Made by a program: the position numbers and the translations under genes. A stretch of 14,131 bases of DNA from Flavobacteriales bacterium UBA4474 (GTDB taxonomy: Bacteria > Bacteroidota > Bacteroidia > Flavobacteriales_D > Sanyastnellaceae). Position 1 is the first letter of the stretch. Each line of letters starts with the position of its first letter. This document shows, one piece after another, positions 7,557 to 14,131 of the stretch. Below the pieces are notes generated by a model. The model was not told the origin of the DNA, did not search any database, and saw only the letters and a program-made list of their open reading frames with translations. Location: positions 1-14,131 of the forward strand of contig DGOE01000146.1 of the NCBI GenBank assembly GCA_002389295.1. Reading direction: 5' to 3'.

Positions 7557-8618
7557 TCAGGCTTCTCCTGTGGCCAGCTTGTTTTTGTTGGCCAGCTGGC
7601 CACATGCGGCATCGATGTCCTCGCCCCGGGAGCGGCGGACATTCACCACCATGTTGAACTTGTCTTCAAGCAGGTCCTTGAAGTTGTCTGTCCGCTCATG
7701 GTCCGCCTTGCGAAATTCTGCGTCGTCAATGGGGTTGTACTCGATGAGGTTGACTTTGCACGGCACACATGAGGCGAAACGCGCCAGGTCTCTGGCGTCT
7801 TCCAGGTCGTCGTTGAACCCACCCAGCAGGATGTACTCGAACGTGACCCGGGTGCCGGTCTTCTCGTGGAAGTACATGAGCGCATCGCGCAAGGAGTCCA
7901 AGTCGTTGGTCTCGTTGATCTCCATGATGCGGTTGCGCTTGGCGTCCTGAGCCGCGTGTAGACTGAGCGCGAGGTTGAACCGGACCTCGTCGTCGCCGAG
8001 CTTGCGGATCATCTTGGCGATGCCGGCGGTGGAGACCGTGATCCGCTTGGGGCTCATGCCCAAGCCGGGCGTTCCGGTGATGCGGTCCACCGATTGCAGC
8101 ACGTTCTTGTAGTTCAGCAGGGGTTCGCCCATGCCCATGTAGACGATGTTCGTCAGCCGGTGGTGGTGGTGGCGTTCGGCCAAAGCGGCAATGTGCCGGA
8201 CCTGATCCACGATTTCACCCGCCGTCAGGTTGCGCAACAGTTTGAGCTTTCCAGTGGCGCAAAAAGAGCAAGACAAGCTGCACCCCACTTGGCTGCTGAT
8301 GCAGGCTGTCATCCTGTCCTTGGCGGGAATCAGGACGCCCTCAACCACTTTGCCCGTCTCGATCGGAAAGGCGCATTTGACCGTGCCATCCTTGCTGACC
8401 TGCTCTTCTTCTGCCCGAATGGGCGCCAAAACGAATTGGGATTCCAAAGCCGCACGGAAGTCCTGTGGCAAGTTGGTCATGTCCCCGAACTGGTTAGCGC
8501 CCTTGGCCCAAATCCAGTCGGCCAATTGCTTACCGCGAAAAGCAGGTTGTCCCAGCTGCACTGCAGCGGACTTCAGCCCTTCGTCGTCCAGGCTTCTGAT
8601 GTCATTGTTGGCGGCCAT
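7557..8618 (-). CDS. rlmN: Dual-specificity 23S rRNA (A2503)/tRNA (A37) C2-methyltransferase RlmN
   Basis: Radical-SAM enzyme that methylates C2 of A2503 in 23S rRNA and of A37 in some tRNAs, using a methyl-cysteine intermediate. From the ATG at 8618-8616 it has 353 residues, normal for the family. The radical-SAM cluster motif CX3CX2C is C113, C117 and C120. The two catalytic cysteines are also present: C106 (in TACISSQVGC) and C339 (in CGQL near the C-terminus). IVYMGMGEPLLN and the EYILLGG segment are typical of RlmN. A GTG two codons upstream (8624-8622) is a possible alternative start; ATG is preferred. It lies 55 nt downstream of the LytTR gene on the same strand, so readthrough is possible. 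TACCTTCG on the minus strand (8633-8626) is a weak candidate promoter box of its own. Confidence 0.96.
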   Translation of the reverse strand: MAANNDIRSLDDEGLKSAAVQLGQPAFRGKQLADWIWAKGANQFGDMTNLPQDFRAALESQFVLAPIRAEEEQVSKDGTVKCAFPIETGKVVEGVLIPAKDRMTACISSQVGCSLSCSFCATGKLKLLRNLTAGEIVDQVRHIAALAERHHHHRLTNIVYMGMGEPLLNYKNVLQSVDRITGTPGLGMSPKRITVSTAGIAKMIRKLGDDEVRFNLALSLHAAQDAKRNRIMEINETNDLDSLRDALMYFHEKTGTRVTFEYILLGGFNDDLEDARDLARFASCVPCKVNLIEYNPIDDAEFRKADHERTDNFKDLLEDKFNMVVNVRRSRGEDIDAACGQLANKNKLATGEA

Positions 8619-8673
8619 GCTCACGCGAAGGTAGCCGCCGTTCGCCGCCCTTGGTGTTCAAAGGCGTTTGAGG

Positions 8674-9438
8674 TCAGGCGACGGCCGCATCAAAACCCGA
8701 TGGGTCTTCGTCCGTCGAGAGCATTTCCGCCATCCGGCGCCTCAAGTCTTCCCGCTTGCGCACGGCCAAGGCGATTTCTTTTCCGTTGACCAAGGTGATC
8801 GAGTTCGTCCGGTAATTGCACTGGCGGATCTTGTTCAAGTGAACGAGTTGGCTGTTGTGCACCCGAACGAATTTGGGGTTGTTGATCAGGCTCTCGACGT
8901 ATTTCAGGTTTTTCGAGACCATGAGCCGTCCGCCGTCCGTCTTGTAGATGCACGCATAGCTTCCGCTGGCTTCGACATGCAGTATTTCAGAGTGGCGAAT
9001 GAAATGACGCTGTCCTGAAGTGGTGATTTCGAGCTTGCGGTGGAAGTCACCATTCTCGATCATTTTGATTCTGTAGTGCTCGCGAATGCGCTCGGCACAG
9101 GCTTTGAGGTCCACCGCGTCCACCGGTTTCAACAAATAATCGAAGGCCTGCCTCCGGATCGCATCGATGGCGTAATCCTGATACGTGGTGTAGAAGACCA
9201 CATAGAATTCGCGGTCGTCGAAGCGGTCGATTAAATCCAAGCCTGACTCGAAGGGCATTCGGATATCAACGAAAACGATGTGGGGCCTGCCGCTTCGGAT
9301 GGCGTCGTACCCTATTCGGGCGTTTGGAGCTTGGTCAATGACCCTGATAAAGGGGCAATGTCTTTCGAGCTGGCTGTGCAGCACCTCGCGGGCGGGCGCT
9401 TCATCATCAACGATGATAGCATCGAGCTGGGCATTCAT
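8674..9438 (-). CDS. LytTR-family response regulator, orphan
   Basis: Two-component response regulator of the LytR/AlgR type, expected to bind DNA when phosphorylated. From the ATG at 9438-9436 it has 254 residues. The receiver domain (about 6-120) has the acidic pair D11-D12, phosphoacceptor D58 in VFVDIRMP, the Thr84/Thr85 switch position and Lys104 in LLKPVD. The LytTR DNA-binding domain (about 135-235) includes the HVEASGSYACIY segment and VRVHNSQLVHLNKI. The C-terminal tail is acidic. No histidine kinase is encoded next to it, which is unusual because LytTR regulators often pair with a LytS-type sensor kinase. An alternative ATG at 9462-9460 would add eight residues; the shorter start fits the usual distance to IIVDDE. 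Target genes cannot be read from the sequence. Confidence 0.93.
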   Translation of the reverse strand: MNAQLDAIIVDDEAPAREVLHSQLERHCPFIRVIDQAPNARIGYDAIRSGRPHIVFVDIRMPFESGLDLIDRFDDREFYVVFYTTYQDYAIDAIRRQAFDYLLKPVDAVDLKACAERIREHYRIKMIENGDFHRKLEITTSGQRHFIRHSEILHVEASGSYACIYKTDGGRLMVSKNLKYVESLINNPKFVRVHNSQLVHLNKIRQCNYRTNSITLVNGKEIALAVRKREDLRRRMAEMLSTDEDPSGFDAAVA

Positions 9439-9491
9439 GGGCGGACGATTTGGTTGTCGCATAGTGGGTGTTTCCCACAAGGCTACAAACT

Positions 9492-9524
9492 CTAATATAC
9501 GAATTGAACTTTATAAAAAGCAAA
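9492..9524 (-). promoter_or_regulatory. Candidate promoter of the LytTR regulator
   Basis: Minus-strand TTTG (9524-9521) is followed after 21 nt by TATATTAG (9499-9492), one mismatch from TAnnTTTG. This approximates the Bacteroidota -33/-7 layout with a slightly long spacer. The predicted start near 9487 would give a leader of about 25-50 nt, depending on the start codon used. It sits in a markedly AT-rich gap within GC-rich surroundings. Confidence 0.5.
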
Positions 9525-9537
9525 TTCGCAGACGATA

Positions 9538-9568
9538 GAATTGAATTTGTATTCGTTTTATTCAATTC
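9538..9568. other. 9-bp inverted repeat spanning the serine hydrolase stop codon
   Basis: GAATTGAAT (9538-9546) and ATTCAATTC (9560-9568) are perfect inverted repeats with a 13-nt loop. The right arm overlaps the last codons and the first base of the TAA stop of the hydrolase gene. No U-run follows on the minus strand and the stem is AT-rich, so a terminator is uncertain. A further copy of GAATTGAA at 9501-9508 lies inside the LytTR promoter spacer, which would also fit a protein-binding site. Confidence 0.5.
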
Positions 9569-10715
9569 CAGATGCCGCCATCGCCATGTCAATTGTGCTG
9601 TAAACATCGCGGTCGATGCCGCGCAACTTTCCCTTTGGCCTGAAGAATCCGGTGCGCACCGCGATCAAGTCCAGGTCGGGGATGAGCACGATATACTGAC
9701 CGTGCAGCCCTTGCATGCTTTTGAACGCATGGCCCCGGTGGTGCCCCATCCACATTTGATACCCGTAATACCCGATGTCCGTTCCGTCGGGCAAGGGGCC
9801 AATGGGCGTGGTCATCCGGCGAATGAAGTCCGGAGACAACACCGTGCGGTCACCGACCTTCCCGGAGTCCAGTAGCAACTTCCCCAGGCGGGCGTACTCT
9901 GTGCCCCGGGTATAGAAGCAGCAGTAATTGCGTTCATTGCCCGCATTGTCGATGGACCACAAGGCCTCCTCCGTAGCACCAAGGGGGTCCCAGATCTTTT
10001 GGTGGAACCAATCACCCAAGGGCACATCGATGACCTGCAACAGGATTTCTTGCAGCAACAAGGTGTTTCCGCCTTGGTACTTCCACGGAATACCAGCCGT
10101 GCCCTCTACAGTGTAGTCCTGCAGTCGGCGCATGATGTCCTTGCCATAGGTGCACTTGGCCATAAACCCGATCGGGTTTTTGTAGTTCTCCGTGTAAGGA
10201 ATGCTGCTCCGCATCTGGAGCACGTGTTCTATGGTCAGCTCCGCGGCAGGCCCTTCAGAAAATCGGGGCAGGTACTTGGAAACGGGATCTCCGACCGAAA
10301 GCAGGCCGTCCAATTCTGCCGCGCCGATGGCCAGGGCCGTCAGGCTTTTCGCCGCAGAGAAGGCGTTGGTCCTCATCGTATCTGCTCCCGGCACTTCATC
10401 TGAAGTCCAGTCCACCAAGAGGGAGTCCTGATGAATGACGGCAAGGGCGACCGTTTTCCATTGGCGGGTTGAGTCGAGGACATGCTCGGGAATGGACACC
10501 TCATTGAACCGGCTGTGCAGGGCCCAAGGACGCGGCGACTCCGAGGCGGGCAGGCTGCGCACAGATTGGTATGGCAGGTCGTCGACCTGGGCATTTTTGT
10601 AGCCGCGGAGGTAGCACTGCCTCAAGCCGTGCCAAACGTGAGCGTTGTCTGTGATGACGCTCAAGCCGTAAACCGCAATGCAGAAAACGGTGAGCCGGAG
10701 GAGAAGACGTTTCAT
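9558..10715 (-). CDS. Membrane-anchored serine hydrolase, beta-lactamase class C fold
   Basis: 385 residues of the serine beta-lactamase/penicillin-binding-protein-like hydrolase family (also containing esterases and 6-aminohexanoate-dimer hydrolases). Residues about 3-21 form an N-terminal hydrophobic segment after MKR, without a lipobox, so an inner-membrane anchor or uncleaved signal is likely, with the domain in the periplasm. The catalytic S-x-x-K is S120-A-A-K123. Y213, in WKYQGGN, is the likely second catalytic residue. H338-G339 (LHGQY) takes the place of the KTG box. The HxG form and the neighbours do not indicate antibiotic resistance; the substrate is unknown. The start ATG (10715-10713) overlaps the lipB stop as ATGA, which fixes the start and implies translational coupling. 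An open extension to 10850 lies inside lipB and is not used. Confidence 0.9.
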   Translation of the reverse strand: MKRLLLRLTVFCIAVYGLSVITDNAHVWHGLRQCYLRGYKNAQVDDLPYQSVRSLPASESPRPWALHSRFNEVSIPEHVLDSTRQWKTVALAVIHQDSLLVDWTSDEVPGADTMRTNAFSAAKSLTALAIGAAELDGLLSVGDPVSKYLPRFSEGPAAELTIEHVLQMRSSIPYTENYKNPIGFMAKCTYGKDIMRRLQDYTVEGTAGIPWKYQGGNTLLLQEILLQVIDVPLGDWFHQKIWDPLGATEEALWSIDNAGNERNYCCFYTRGTEYARLGKLLLDSGKVGDRTVLSPDFIRRMTTPIGPLPDGTDIGYYGYQMWMGHHRGHAFKSMQGLHGQYIVLIPDLDLIAVRTGFFRPKGKLRGIDRDVYSTIDMAMAASGIE

Positions 10716-11461
10716 GAAGTTTGTCCAGCGGGGACTGCGCCAAGTACGGATAAAAGGTGTGACGCCAGCGCCTCGCGCACCTCTTGTTGGTAAACGTGCC
10801 TGTTTGATTCGCGGACGAGGTTGGTCACCCCACGGTCCTGAATGCCGCACGGAACGATGAGGTTAAAGAAATCAAGGTCAGTAGAGAGGTTGAATGCCAA
10901 GCCGTGCATGGTGACCCAGCGGCTACACTTGACGCCAATCGCACAGATTTTTCTCGCCCCCAATCCCGCTTCGGGCTCCACCCACACGCCGGTCAGGCCG
11001 TCAATCCGCCCGGTGGCGACCCCCCAATCGGCGCAGGTTCTCATGACGGCCTCTTCCAGTTGCCGCAAATACCAACCGATGTCGGTCCGAAATTGATCGA
11101 GGTCCAGAATGGGATAGGCCACGAGTTGGCCGGGTCCGTGATAGGTGATGTCGCCGCCCCGGTTGATTTCGTGGTAGGTGACACCCAAAGCGTCCAGGCG
11201 TTCTTTCGATGCCACGACATGGTTGGCGTCGCCGCTCTTGCCCAAGGTCAGCACGTGGGGATGCTCTACGAAGAGCAAGTGGTGCTCGGGCCAAGGGAAT
11301 TCAGGGTCGTCGTCTTCCGGCGTTCTCCCGGATTCGTTGAGGCCTGCCCGCCGCCGGGCAATCTTGCGGTCCACCGCCTCTTTGAGCAAGCGTTCCTGCA
11401 GGTCCCAAGTGGGCTTGTAGGCCGCCTGACCTAAGTCTTGGACGTGGACGCGGGGGATCAT
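10712..11461 (-). CDS. lipB: Octanoyl-[acyl-carrier protein]:protein N-octanoyltransferase LipB
   Basis: Cytoplasmic enzyme that moves octanoyl groups from acyl-carrier protein to the lipoyl domains of 2-oxoacid dehydrogenases and the glycine cleavage H protein, the first step of lipoate synthesis before LipA. It has 249 residues. The signature RGGDITYHGPGQ is at 101-112. The catalytic pair is K171 (in ARKICAIGVK) and C205 (in LIVPCGI). MHGLAFN (185-191) is typical. A polar insert around residues 36-59 lengthens it relative to the E. coli protein. The ATG (11461-11459) overlaps the isomerase TGA as ATGA, and the 3' end overlaps the hydrolase start in the same way, making it the middle gene of a coupled three-gene unit. 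lipA is not in the window. Confidence 0.96.
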   Translation of the reverse strand: MIPRVHVQDLGQAAYKPTWDLQERLLKEAVDRKIARRRAGLNESGRTPEDDDPEFPWPEHHLLFVEHPHVLTLGKSGDANHVVASKERLDALGVTYHEINRGGDITYHGPGQLVAYPILDLDQFRTDIGWYLRQLEEAVMRTCADWGVATGRIDGLTGVWVEPEAGLGARKICAIGVKCSRWVTMHGLAFNLSTDLDFFNLIVPCGIQDRGVTNLVRESNRHVYQQEVREALASHLLSVLGAVPAGQTS

Positions 11462-12453
11462 GCCATCTTGGCCAATTCGCCTTTCAGGTAATCGATGTGT
11501 CGGATGTCGACAGGATCCACCCCGGCATTCTCTGCCATGATCAAGGACAACCAATCACCGAGGTGCACCAAGAACATCCACGACTGCAGGCGGCTGCTTC
11601 CGATCGCCTGCACGGATTCAACAGCAGCACCGGCTTTGGCAAAAATCTCCTTGCACAAGCGCATGCGTTCTGCCGTGCGCGGGTGGTCTTCGCCAGTGTG
11701 CAGAAAAACCGTGGCGATGCTTCCGTCTCCGCTTTCCCACCCCACGAGTTCGTTGTGGTTCATTTCGGGAAAAACGTGGTGGTTGCACAGCCGCTTGGCG
11801 TTTTCATTGATTTGTTGGCGCCACCGGATGAGCACGGGCTCCAAAGCGGCATCGCCATAGAGCATGGGTGTTTTGGACGCCAGCAAGTCTGCCCATTGCC
11901 CGGCCTGTGCGGTGATGTTGTCGCTTTGAGCGGTCAACAACGCTGCGGACGCCGCCACATCTGCGAGGACATCGGGGGCATCCAACGGCGCGTGACCCAA
12001 AGCGGAGAAGTGGTGCAGCAGTCCGGTGACGGCCCACCCGAATTGGGAGCGCGGGGGATGTCCGCCGGGCACGGTCAATACAGGCCATCCGTTGGCTTCC
12101 GCCATGGCGCCGAGTTTGCCGCCCGAAGTCAAGGCGCGGACTTGGGCACCTTGGTTCACAGCAGCGGCCAAAGCGGCCAGCGTTTCTTCAGTATTTCCAC
12201 TGTAGCTGCAGGCCAGGACCATGGTCGATGGCCCCACCCATGCGGGGATGCGGTAGTCGTGGCCAGAAGCGACGGGCACCCGGGCAGCGTCGCCCAGCAA
12301 ACCAGACAAGAAGCGCCCGCCTATACCCGACCCTCCCATGCCCAGCACAAGAATGCGGTCGTGATCAGGCACTGTTTCGGGAAGCGGTTGGGCCGCCATG
12401 GATTGGGCCGCTTCAGAAAGTTGATCGGGAAAAGAGGCAATAAGGTCGCGCAT
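11458..12453 (-). CDS. Bifunctional phosphoglucose/phosphomannose isomerase, archaeal-type
   Basis: Interconverts glucose-6-phosphate or mannose-6-phosphate with fructose-6-phosphate, linking glycolysis with mannose-based sugar synthesis. It has 331 residues, two SIS-type subdomains, and belongs to the family characterised from Pyrobaculum and other archaea rather than the usual 550-residue Pgi. Visible motifs: GMGGSGIGG (38-46), SYSGNTEET (83-91, phosphate binding), RSQFG (135-139), NENAK with E217, MNHNE with H233, and a C-terminal DYLKGEL with K324. The 16-residue spacing between E217 and H233 equals that of the catalytic Glu203/His219 pair reported for the Pyrobaculum enzyme. It is the first gene of the unit with lipB and the hydrolase, downstream of a good -7 box. 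Whether both activities are present cannot be read with certainty. Confidence 0.9.
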   Translation of the reverse strand: MRDLIASFPDQLSEAAQSMAAQPLPETVPDHDRILVLGMGGSGIGGRFLSGLLGDAARVPVASGHDYRIPAWVGPSTMVLACSYSGNTEETLAALAAAVNQGAQVRALTSGGKLGAMAEANGWPVLTVPGGHPPRSQFGWAVTGLLHHFSALGHAPLDAPDVLADVAASAALLTAQSDNITAQAGQWADLLASKTPMLYGDAALEPVLIRWRQQINENAKRLCNHHVFPEMNHNELVGWESGDGSIATVFLHTGEDHPRTAERMRLCKEIFAKAGAAVESVQAIGSSRLQSWMFLVHLGDWLSLIMAENAGVDPVDIRHIDYLKGELAKMA

Positions 12454-12469
12454 GGCTCGAAGTTCCCTG

Positions 12470-12477
12470 CAAATTTA
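12470..12477 (-). promoter_or_regulatory. Promoter -7 box for the isomerase-lipB-hydrolase unit
   Basis: Minus-strand TAAATTTG is an exact match to the Bacteroidota -7 element TAnnTTTG. It ends 16 nt before the isomerase ATG, giving a leader of about 12 nt. No good TTTG is found at -33; TTCC is present at roughly the right place. The box is partly covered by a CCTGCA/TGCAGG inverted repeat. Confidence 0.5.
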
Positions 12478-12504
12478 CTTACTGCAGGACGGGCCGGAAC
12501 ATCC

Positions 12505-12512
12505 TAATTTCG
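12505..12512 (+). promoter_or_regulatory. Possible lysS -7 box
   Basis: TAATTTCG is one mismatch from TAnnTTTG and lies 29 nt before the lysS ATG. The -33 position is poor. It is divergent from the isomerase promoter box, with 27 nt between the two, so the 88-bp spacer would hold back-to-back promoters. Confidence 0.3.
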
Positions 12513-12541
12513 CTGTGCATCCGCCGTTACATCGATTCGAC

Positions 12542-14131
12542 ATGATCCGATCCGAACAGGAGCGCGTCCGACTGGAAAGTCTGAAGCAGCTTCGACAATT
12601 GGGCATCGACCCTTATCCCGCCGCCGCCTACCCGGTAGACCACCACGCCGCGCCCTTGGCGAAGGACTTCCAGGAAGGGCTTGACGTCTGCCTTGCAGGC
12701 CGCATCCTTTCGCGGCGCATCATGGGCAAAGCCTCCTTTGCCGAGCTGCAGGACGCGACGGGAAAAATCCAGATATACCTCAACCGCGACGAGCTCTGCC
12801 CCGGTGAGGACAAGACCACCTACAATACGGTTTTCAAGAAGCTCCTCGACCGTGGAGACATCATCGGAGTGAAGGGGACCACCTTCACCACCCAAACCGG
12901 GGAGCCGAGTGTGCTGGTCAAGGAGATGACGGTATTGAGCAAGTCCATCCGCCCACTTCCCTCGGTGAAGACCGATGAGGACGGCCAGGTGCACGACGCA
13001 TTCACCGACCCCGAACTGCGCTACCGCATGCGCTACGTGGACCTTGTGGTCAACCCGGAAGTCAAGCGCACCTTCGAGGCCCGCAGCCGCATCATTCAGG
13101 CCATGCGCGACGCATTTACCGAGCGCGGATGGCTGGAGGTGGACACCCCGGTGCTGCAGGCCATTCCTGGCGGCGCTGCTGCCCGACCCTTTGAGACACA
13201 CCACAACGCGCTCGACATCCCGCTCTACTTGCGGATTGCCAACGAGCTCTACCTGAAGCGCCTGATCGTCGGGGGGTTTGACGGCGTCTTTGAGTTCTCG
13301 CGCAACTTCCGCAACGAGGGCATGGACCGGACGCACAACCCCGAGTTCACGATACTCGAACTCTACGTAGCCTATCAGGACTACCACTGGATGATGGAGA
13401 CCACCGAGCAGCTCTGCGCGCGGGCGTGCAAGGCGGTCCACGGGACAACCACAGCCCGGTTGGAGGGCCAAACGATTGAGTTTGCGCCTCCATACCGCCG
13501 GCTTTCGATGCGCGATGCCATCCTCGAGCACAGCGGCGTGGACATCGACGGGATGGACGAAGCCGGACTCCGCCAAGCCTGTGCAGACCTCAGCATCGAG
13601 GTGGACGATTCCATGGGCAAAGGCAAGCTGGTCGACGCCATTTTTGGGGAGAAGTGTGAGCACCACTTGGTGCAGCCCACCTTCATCACGGACTACCCGG
13701 TAGAGATGTCACCCCTGACCAAGGCGCACCGCGACAAGCCCGGGTACACGGAGCGCTTCGAGCTGTTCATCAATGGCACAGAGGTCGCCAACGCCTACTC
13801 CGAGCTCAATGACCCGCTTGATCAGCGCGAGCGCTTTGAAGACCAGGTCAAGCTCAGCGAGCGCGGCGACGACGAGGCGATGTTCATCGACCAGGACTTC
13901 CTGCGCGCTTTGGAATACGGCATGCCGCCCACCAGCGGCGTGGGCATAGGCGTGGACCGCCTCGTGATGATGCTCACCGATCAACGCTCCATCCAAGAGG
14001 TGCTGTTGTTTCCGCAGATGCGGCCGGAAGTCTTCCGCACAGGCCCTGACCTCGATGCGTTGCAGGCTTTGGGGATTTCAGCTGACTGGGCACCGCACGT
14101 GGCCGCGGCAGGGTTTGATACGCCCGAAGCC
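12542..14131 (+). CDS. lysS: Lysyl-tRNA synthetase, class II, 3' end cut by window
   Basis: Charges tRNA-Lys with lysine in the cytoplasm. 530 residues are visible and the frame is still open at the window edge. The N-terminal OB-fold anticodon-binding domain (about 45-140) contains the GRILSRRIMGKASFAELQD segment. The catalytic core follows: RYVDLVVNPE, PGGAAARPFETHHNALD, motif 2 FRNEGMDRTHNPEFT (256-270) and motif 3 GVGIGVDRL (466-474). The core ends at LLFPQMRP (residue 495), where the E. coli enzyme stops a few residues later. Here at least 35 more residues follow (TGPDLDALQALGIS and on), so there is a C-terminal extension of unknown end. The ATG at 12542 gives the expected N-terminus. 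Confidence 0.95.
   Translation, partial: MIRSEQERVRLESLKQLRQLGIDPYPAAAYPVDHHAAPLAKDFQEGLDVCLAGRILSRRIMGKASFAELQDATGKIQIYLNRDELCPGEDKTTYNTVFKKLLDRGDIIGVKGTTFTTQTGEPSVLVKEMTVLSKSIRPLPSVKTDEDGQVHDAFTDPELRYRMRYVDLVVNPEVKRTFEARSRIIQAMRDAFTERGWLEVDTPVLQAIPGGAAARPFETHHNALDIPLYLRIANELYLKRLIVGGFDGVFEFSRNFRNEGMDRTHNPEFTILELYVAYQDYHWMMETTEQLCARACKAVHGTTTARLEGQTIEFAPPYRRLSMRDAILEHSGVDIDGMDEAGLRQACADLSIEVDDSMGKGKLVDAIFGEKCEHHLVQPTFITDYPVEMSPLTKAHRDKPGYTERFELFINGTEVANAYSELNDPLDQRERFEDQVKLSERGDDEAMFIDQDFLRALEYGMPPTSGVGIGVDRLVMMLTDQRSIQEVLLFPQMRPEVFRTGPDLDALQALGISADWAPHVAAAGFDTPEA

Noticed and set aside
9558..10715. Serine hydrolase as a beta-lactamase resistance gene
   Set aside because: It has SxxK but an HxG in place of KTG and a non-standard Tyr motif, and sits in a housekeeping unit; the fold is shared by many esterases and peptidases.
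11497..12507. 336-codon plus-strand open frame opposite the isomerase
   Set aside because: Shadow of a gene with intact catalytic motifs; the product is Arg/Gly/His-rich and unrecognisable.
12527..13666. 379-codon minus-strand open frame opposite lysS
   Set aside because: Antisense to the clear class II synthetase core. The lysS frame is simply open at the window edge. The antisense product has no motif and is a shadow.

Overview
The window looks like chromosomal core sequence from a GC-rich member of the Bacteroidota, probably of flavobacterial or sphingobacterial type. The main evidence is a 1209-residue secreted protein ending in a gliding-motility/type IX secretion (T9SS) type B C-terminal domain. 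Supporting evidence: an archaeal-like bifunctional phosphoglucose/phosphomannose isomerase, a LytTR response regulator, TAnnTTTG-type promoter boxes ahead of several genes, and no convincing Shine-Dalgarno sequences. I see no tRNA, rRNA, CRISPR array, insertion sequence or phage gene.

Layout: (1) 1-492 (+) is the 3' part of rsmI. (2) 546-5537 (-) is a two-gene unit: the large T9SS surface protein with a nidogen-like domain, then, 9 nt later, radA. It converges on rsmI across a short spacer carrying 9-bp tandem repeats. (3) 5707-7494 (+) is lepA, divergent from the surface-protein gene across a 169-bp promoter region. (4) 7557-8618 (-) is rlmN, convergent with lepA across a small palindrome. 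(5) 8674-9438 (-) is an orphan LytTR response regulator with its own AT-rich promoter island at about 9463-9557. (6) 9558-12453 (-) is a tightly packed three-gene unit, PGI/PMI isomerase - lipB - membrane-anchored serine hydrolase, both joints being ATGA stop/start overlaps. (7) 12542 to the window end (+) is lysS, divergent from the isomerase and cut by the window edge.

Most genes are conserved translation or RNA-modification functions (rsmI, lepA, rlmN, lysS), plus DNA repair (radA), lipoate attachment (lipB) and sugar-phosphate isomerisation. The parts that vary between species are the T9SS surface protein, the serine hydrolase and the LytTR regulator. No stretch over 300 bases lacks a gene. 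I found no convincing new multi-gene system. The points most worth a second look are the repeat-rich promoter island before the LytTR gene, the overlapping isomerase-lipB-hydrolase unit, the pairing of a surface protein with radA, a C-terminal extension on LysS, and short dyads over or beside promoter boxes.
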